In this document: positions 6,911-8,569 of the stretch, in pieces | Numbering within the stretch: position 1 is the first letter of the stretch | Layout of the letters: the number at the start of each line of letters is the position of its first letter | Origin: Candidatus Rokuibacteriota bacterium | GTDB taxonomy: Bacteria > Methylomirabilota > Methylomirabilia > Rokubacteriales > JACOUJ01 | Assembly: GCA_016177865.1 (NCBI GenBank) | Contig: JACOUJ010000305.1 | Span: 1 to 8,569 of the forward strand | Reading direction: 5' to 3' | Length of the DNA: 8,569 nt | Made by a program: the position numbers and the translations under genes | The notes under the pieces: generated by a model | Seen by the model: the letters and a program-made list of their open reading frames with translations, nothing else | What the model was told of the DNA's origin: nothing | Database searches by the model: none

Positions 6911-8458
6911 CTAGGGTCCCACCTCTTTCAGTTTCTGGGCGACGGGAAGCACGACACGATTGATCGCGTTCAGGTAGGCGCGGGCCGATGCCTCGATGAC
7001 GTCCGTCGAGGACCCCTTTCCGATCAGCACGGTGCCATCAAAATCCACCCTGACCGTCACCTCGCCGATCGCGTCCTTGCCGCTCGTCACGGCCCGGAGG
7101 GCATAGTCCAAAAGCCGCCCTTTGAGGCCCGTAATCGCGTCGATGGCGTTGTAGACCGCATCCACGGGACCATCCCCGACCCCTGAATCCTGGAAGAGTT
7201 CCTCTTCTTTCTTCAAGCGCACCGTGGCGGAGGGGATGAGTCCTGTCCCGCTCACAAAGTGGAGGTAGTCCAGCGAGTAAGTCTCCTGAAGCTGCGTCAT
7301 TTCATCCTTCACGATGGCGATCAAGTCCTCGTCGTAGATCTCTTTCTTTTTGTCTGCGAGGTCCTTAAACCGCTTGAAGGCCTTGTCCGATTCTGTATCA
7401 TCGAGATCGAATCCCAGCTCCTTGAGACGCACGCGAAAGGCGTGCCGCCCCGAGTGCTTCCCCAGCACCAGCCGATTCGACGACCGGCCGATATCCTCGG
7501 GCCGCATGATCTCGTAGGTGAGCTTCTCCTTCAGAACTCCATCCTGGTGGATTCCCGCCTCGTGGGCGAAGGCGTTCTCTCCTACGATCGCCTTGTTGGG
7601 TTGCACGTGAATCCCCGTGATATGGGAGAGGAGCCTGGAGGCCCGAAAGATCTCCTCGGTCTTGACCCGAGTGTCAATGCCGAAAATGTCCTTTCGGGTG
7701 CGGAGGGCCATGACCACTTCCTCAAGGGAAGCGTTACCGGCCCGTTCCCCGATCCCATTGATCGTGCACTCTACCTGCCTGGCGCCGTTCATCACGCCCA
7801 CCAGGGAGTTGGCCACGGCCTGCCCGAGGTCGTTGTGGCAGTGAACCGAGATCACGGCCCGATCCACGTTCTTGACCCGCTCGCGGATCCGGGCGATGCG
7901 CTCCCCCCATTCTCTGGGGATGGCATAGCCCACCGTGTCTGGAATGTTGATCGTGGTGGCCCCGGCCTCGATCACCGCCTCCAGGACGTCGCACATGAAG
8001 TCGAAGTCCGAACGCGAGGCGTCCTCCGGGGAGAACTCGACATTCTCGCAGTAGCCCCGGGCATGCCGGACCGCTTCCTGAGCGGCCCTGAGCACTTCCG
8101 CCCGGGTCTTCCGGAGCTTGTACTTCAGGTGGATGTCCGAGGTCGCGACAAAGGTATGGATCCGCGGACGCCGCGCGTATTTTACCGCCTCCCAGCAACG
8201 ATCAATGTCGGCGAGGCCAACCCGGGAAAGCCCACAGATCATGGGCGATCCTTCGACGGTTCCAACCTGTTTGGCCACCTCGCGCGTCGCCTCGAAGTCT
8301 TCCTCAGAAGAAATCGGGAAGCCCGCCTCGATGACATCCACGCCGAGCTTGGCCAGCTGGCGGGCCATCTCCAGTTTCTCTACGGCGTTCATGGAAAACC
8401 CAGGGGCTTGCTCGCCGTCCCGCAGCGTCGTGTCAAAGATGAGCACGCGATCTAACAT
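6911..8458 (-). CDS. leuA: 2-isopropylmalate synthase
   Basis: LeuA condenses acetyl-CoA with 2-oxoisovalerate to make 2-isopropylmalate, the committed leucine step. At 515 residues it is a full bacterial type 1 enzyme. The HMGL-like TIM barrel opens with FDTTLRDGEQAPG (8-20), where Arg13 and Asp14 are catalytic and metal residues. SVHCHNDLG (204-212) supplies the metal ligands His206 and His208, and GIGERAGNASLEE (235-247) follows. HEAGIHQDGVLK (299-310) and GKHSGRHAF (333-341) belong to the subdomains. From about residue 385 the C-terminal LeuA regulatory domain is present (SGTGLIPSATVRL, then GPVDAVYNAI), so leucine feedback inhibition is likely. The ATG at 8458 has an AAGGAGGA 4 nt upstream. 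It is the first gene of the operon. The roughly 70-nt region before it shows no leucine-rich leader peptide or T-box-like structure that I can see. Confidence 0.97.
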   Translation of the reverse strand: MLDRVLIFDTTLRDGEQAPGFSMNAVEKLEMARQLAKLGVDVIEAGFPISSEEDFEATREVAKQVGTVEGSPMICGLSRVGLADIDRCWEAVKYARRPRIHTFVATSDIHLKYKLRKTRAEVLRAAQEAVRHARGYCENVEFSPEDASRSDFDFMCDVLEAVIEAGATTINIPDTVGYAIPREWGERIARIRERVKNVDRAVISVHCHNDLGQAVANSLVGVMNGARQVECTINGIGERAGNASLEEVVMALRTRKDIFGIDTRVKTEEIFRASRLLSHITGIHVQPNKAIVGENAFAHEAGIHQDGVLKEKLTYEIMRPEDIGRSSNRLVLGKHSGRHAFRVRLKELGFDLDDTESDKAFKRFKDLADKKKEIYDEDLIAIVKDEMTQLQETYSLDYLHFVSGTGLIPSATVRLKKEEELFQDSGVGDGPVDAVYNAIDAITGLKGRLLDYALRAVTSGKDAIGEVTVRVDFDGTVLIGKGSSTDVIEASARAYLNAINRVVLPVAQKLKEVGP

Positions 8459-8462
8459 GGTG

Positions 8463-8470
8463 TCCTCCTT
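8463..8470 (-). promoter_or_regulatory. Strong Shine-Dalgarno site of leuA
   Basis: The minus strand reads AAGGAGGA followed by CACC and ATG, giving a near-consensus ribosome-binding site with normal spacing. It settles the leuA start. Confidence 0.8.
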
Positions 8471-8520
8471 ACTATTGATCTTTGCATAAATAATGGAAAC
8501 TCGTATTGTCTTTAGCTATA
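8471..8520. promoter_or_regulatory. AT-rich intergenic promoter region between leuA and the divergent ORF
   Basis: Only 14 of these 50 bases are G or C, against GC-rich coding on both sides, so this is where the leu operon promoter most likely lies. I cannot pick a convincing minus-strand -35/-10 pair; several 4-of-6 matches occur, none with good spacing to the leuA ribosome site. It may also include one end of a mobile element. Confidence 0.4.
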
Positions 8521-8522
8521 CT
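8494..8522 (+). promoter_or_regulatory. Candidate sigma70-type promoter for the divergent ORF
   Basis: TGGAAA (8494-8499) and TATACT (8517-8522) are separated by 17 nt; they match the consensus -35 and -10 at 4 and 5 of 6 positions. The -10 ends 7 nt before the ATG at 8530, so a transcript would start at or next to the start codon, nearly leaderless. Chance matches are likely in such AT-rich DNA. Confidence 0.25.
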
Positions 8523-8529
8523 CGAGGGC

Positions 8530-8569
8530 ATGAGACCCCCGGGAACCGCCCAGCAACTGGAGCGGCGGC
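8530..8569 (+). CDS. Possible IS630-type transposase, N-terminal fragment (cut by window edge)
   Basis: An ATG at 8530 opens a frame to the window end, reading MRPPGTAQQLERR. The pattern MRP-x-GT-x-x-x-LE-x-RR is familiar from the start of IS630-family (winged-helix DDE) transposases and their HTH leaders, where a run of Arg and a helix-turn-helix follow. Only 13 codons are visible, so this rests on recollection of that motif and not on a domain match. GAGG lies only 2 nt before the ATG, a poor spacing, so initiation may be leaderless or the annotation may be wrong. It diverges from leuA with a 71-nt gap. If correct, a mobile element lies directly upstream of the leu operon. Confidence 0.45.
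   Translation, partial: MRPPGTAQQLERR

Noticed and set aside
5664..6914. Long plus-strand open frame of 416 codons opposite leuC
   Set aside because: It mirrors leuC almost exactly in extent, and its translation is rich in Gly/Arg/His/Asp with no known motif. It is a shadow caused by codon bias.
7259..8455. Long plus-strand open frame of 398 codons opposite leuA
   Set aside because: It is antisense to a full-length leuA with all motifs intact. The translation is low-complexity in the way typical of GC-rich shadow frames and shows no recognisable domain.
8459..8529. Leucine attenuator leader peptide or T-box upstream of leuA
   Set aside because: The 71-nt stretch has no short ORF rich in leucine codons and no terminator hairpin or T-box-like motif.
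1..8569. CRISPR array, tRNA or rRNA genes, prophage or defence system
   Set aside because: No regularly spaced repeats, no cloverleaf or rRNA-like sequence and no phage or defence protein motifs were seen. Nearly the whole window is accounted for by recognised metabolic genes.

Overview
The window is a GC-rich bacterial segment, nearly all of it coding on the minus strand. It suggests an environmental proteobacterium-like or NC10/Rokubacteria-like organism. That guess rests only on gene order and base composition, so the lineage is weakly supported.

From right to left (the direction of transcription) the main block is leuA (2-isopropylmalate synthase), leuC (isopropylmalate isomerase large subunit), a 107-residue protein I do not recognise, leuD (isomerase small subunit), leuB (3-isopropylmalate dehydrogenase), asd (aspartate-semialdehyde dehydrogenase) and truA (tRNA pseudouridine synthase). 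Gaps are 2 to 16 nt or the genes overlap: ATGA start/stop overlaps at orf107-leuD and leuB-asd, and a 26-nt overlap at asd-truA. This is the signature of one polycistronic, translationally coupled unit. LeuA, LeuCD and LeuB together cover the route from 2-oxoisovalerate plus acetyl-CoA to 2-oxoisocaproate. Asd makes the branch-point aldehyde for lysine/diaminopimelate, threonine and methionine. TruA modifies tRNA anticodon stems.

After truA comes a 157-bp gap with a long hairpin followed by a T-run on the minus strand, the likely end of the leu operon. Beyond it, still on the minus strand, is the N-terminal part (575 codons, cut by the window edge) of a periplasmic molybdopterin formate dehydrogenase alpha subunit. 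It has a twin-arginine signal and a 4Fe-4S motif, and it has cysteine where the E. coli FdnG type carries selenocysteine. Its iron-sulfur and membrane subunits would be expected to the left of the window.

At the right edge, upstream of leuA, is a strikingly AT-rich stretch of about 50 bp (14 of 50 bases are G or C at 8471-8520). Next to it, diverging on the plus strand, are the first 13 codons of an ORF resembling the N-terminus of IS630-type transposases. The leu operon may therefore abut a mobile element.

I saw no tRNA, rRNA, CRISPR array or prophage. The genes are mostly ordinary metabolism. The items worth a second look are the Cys-type formate dehydrogenase, the unknown small gene between leuC and leuD, the long hairpin, and the possible transposase beside an AT-rich promoter region.
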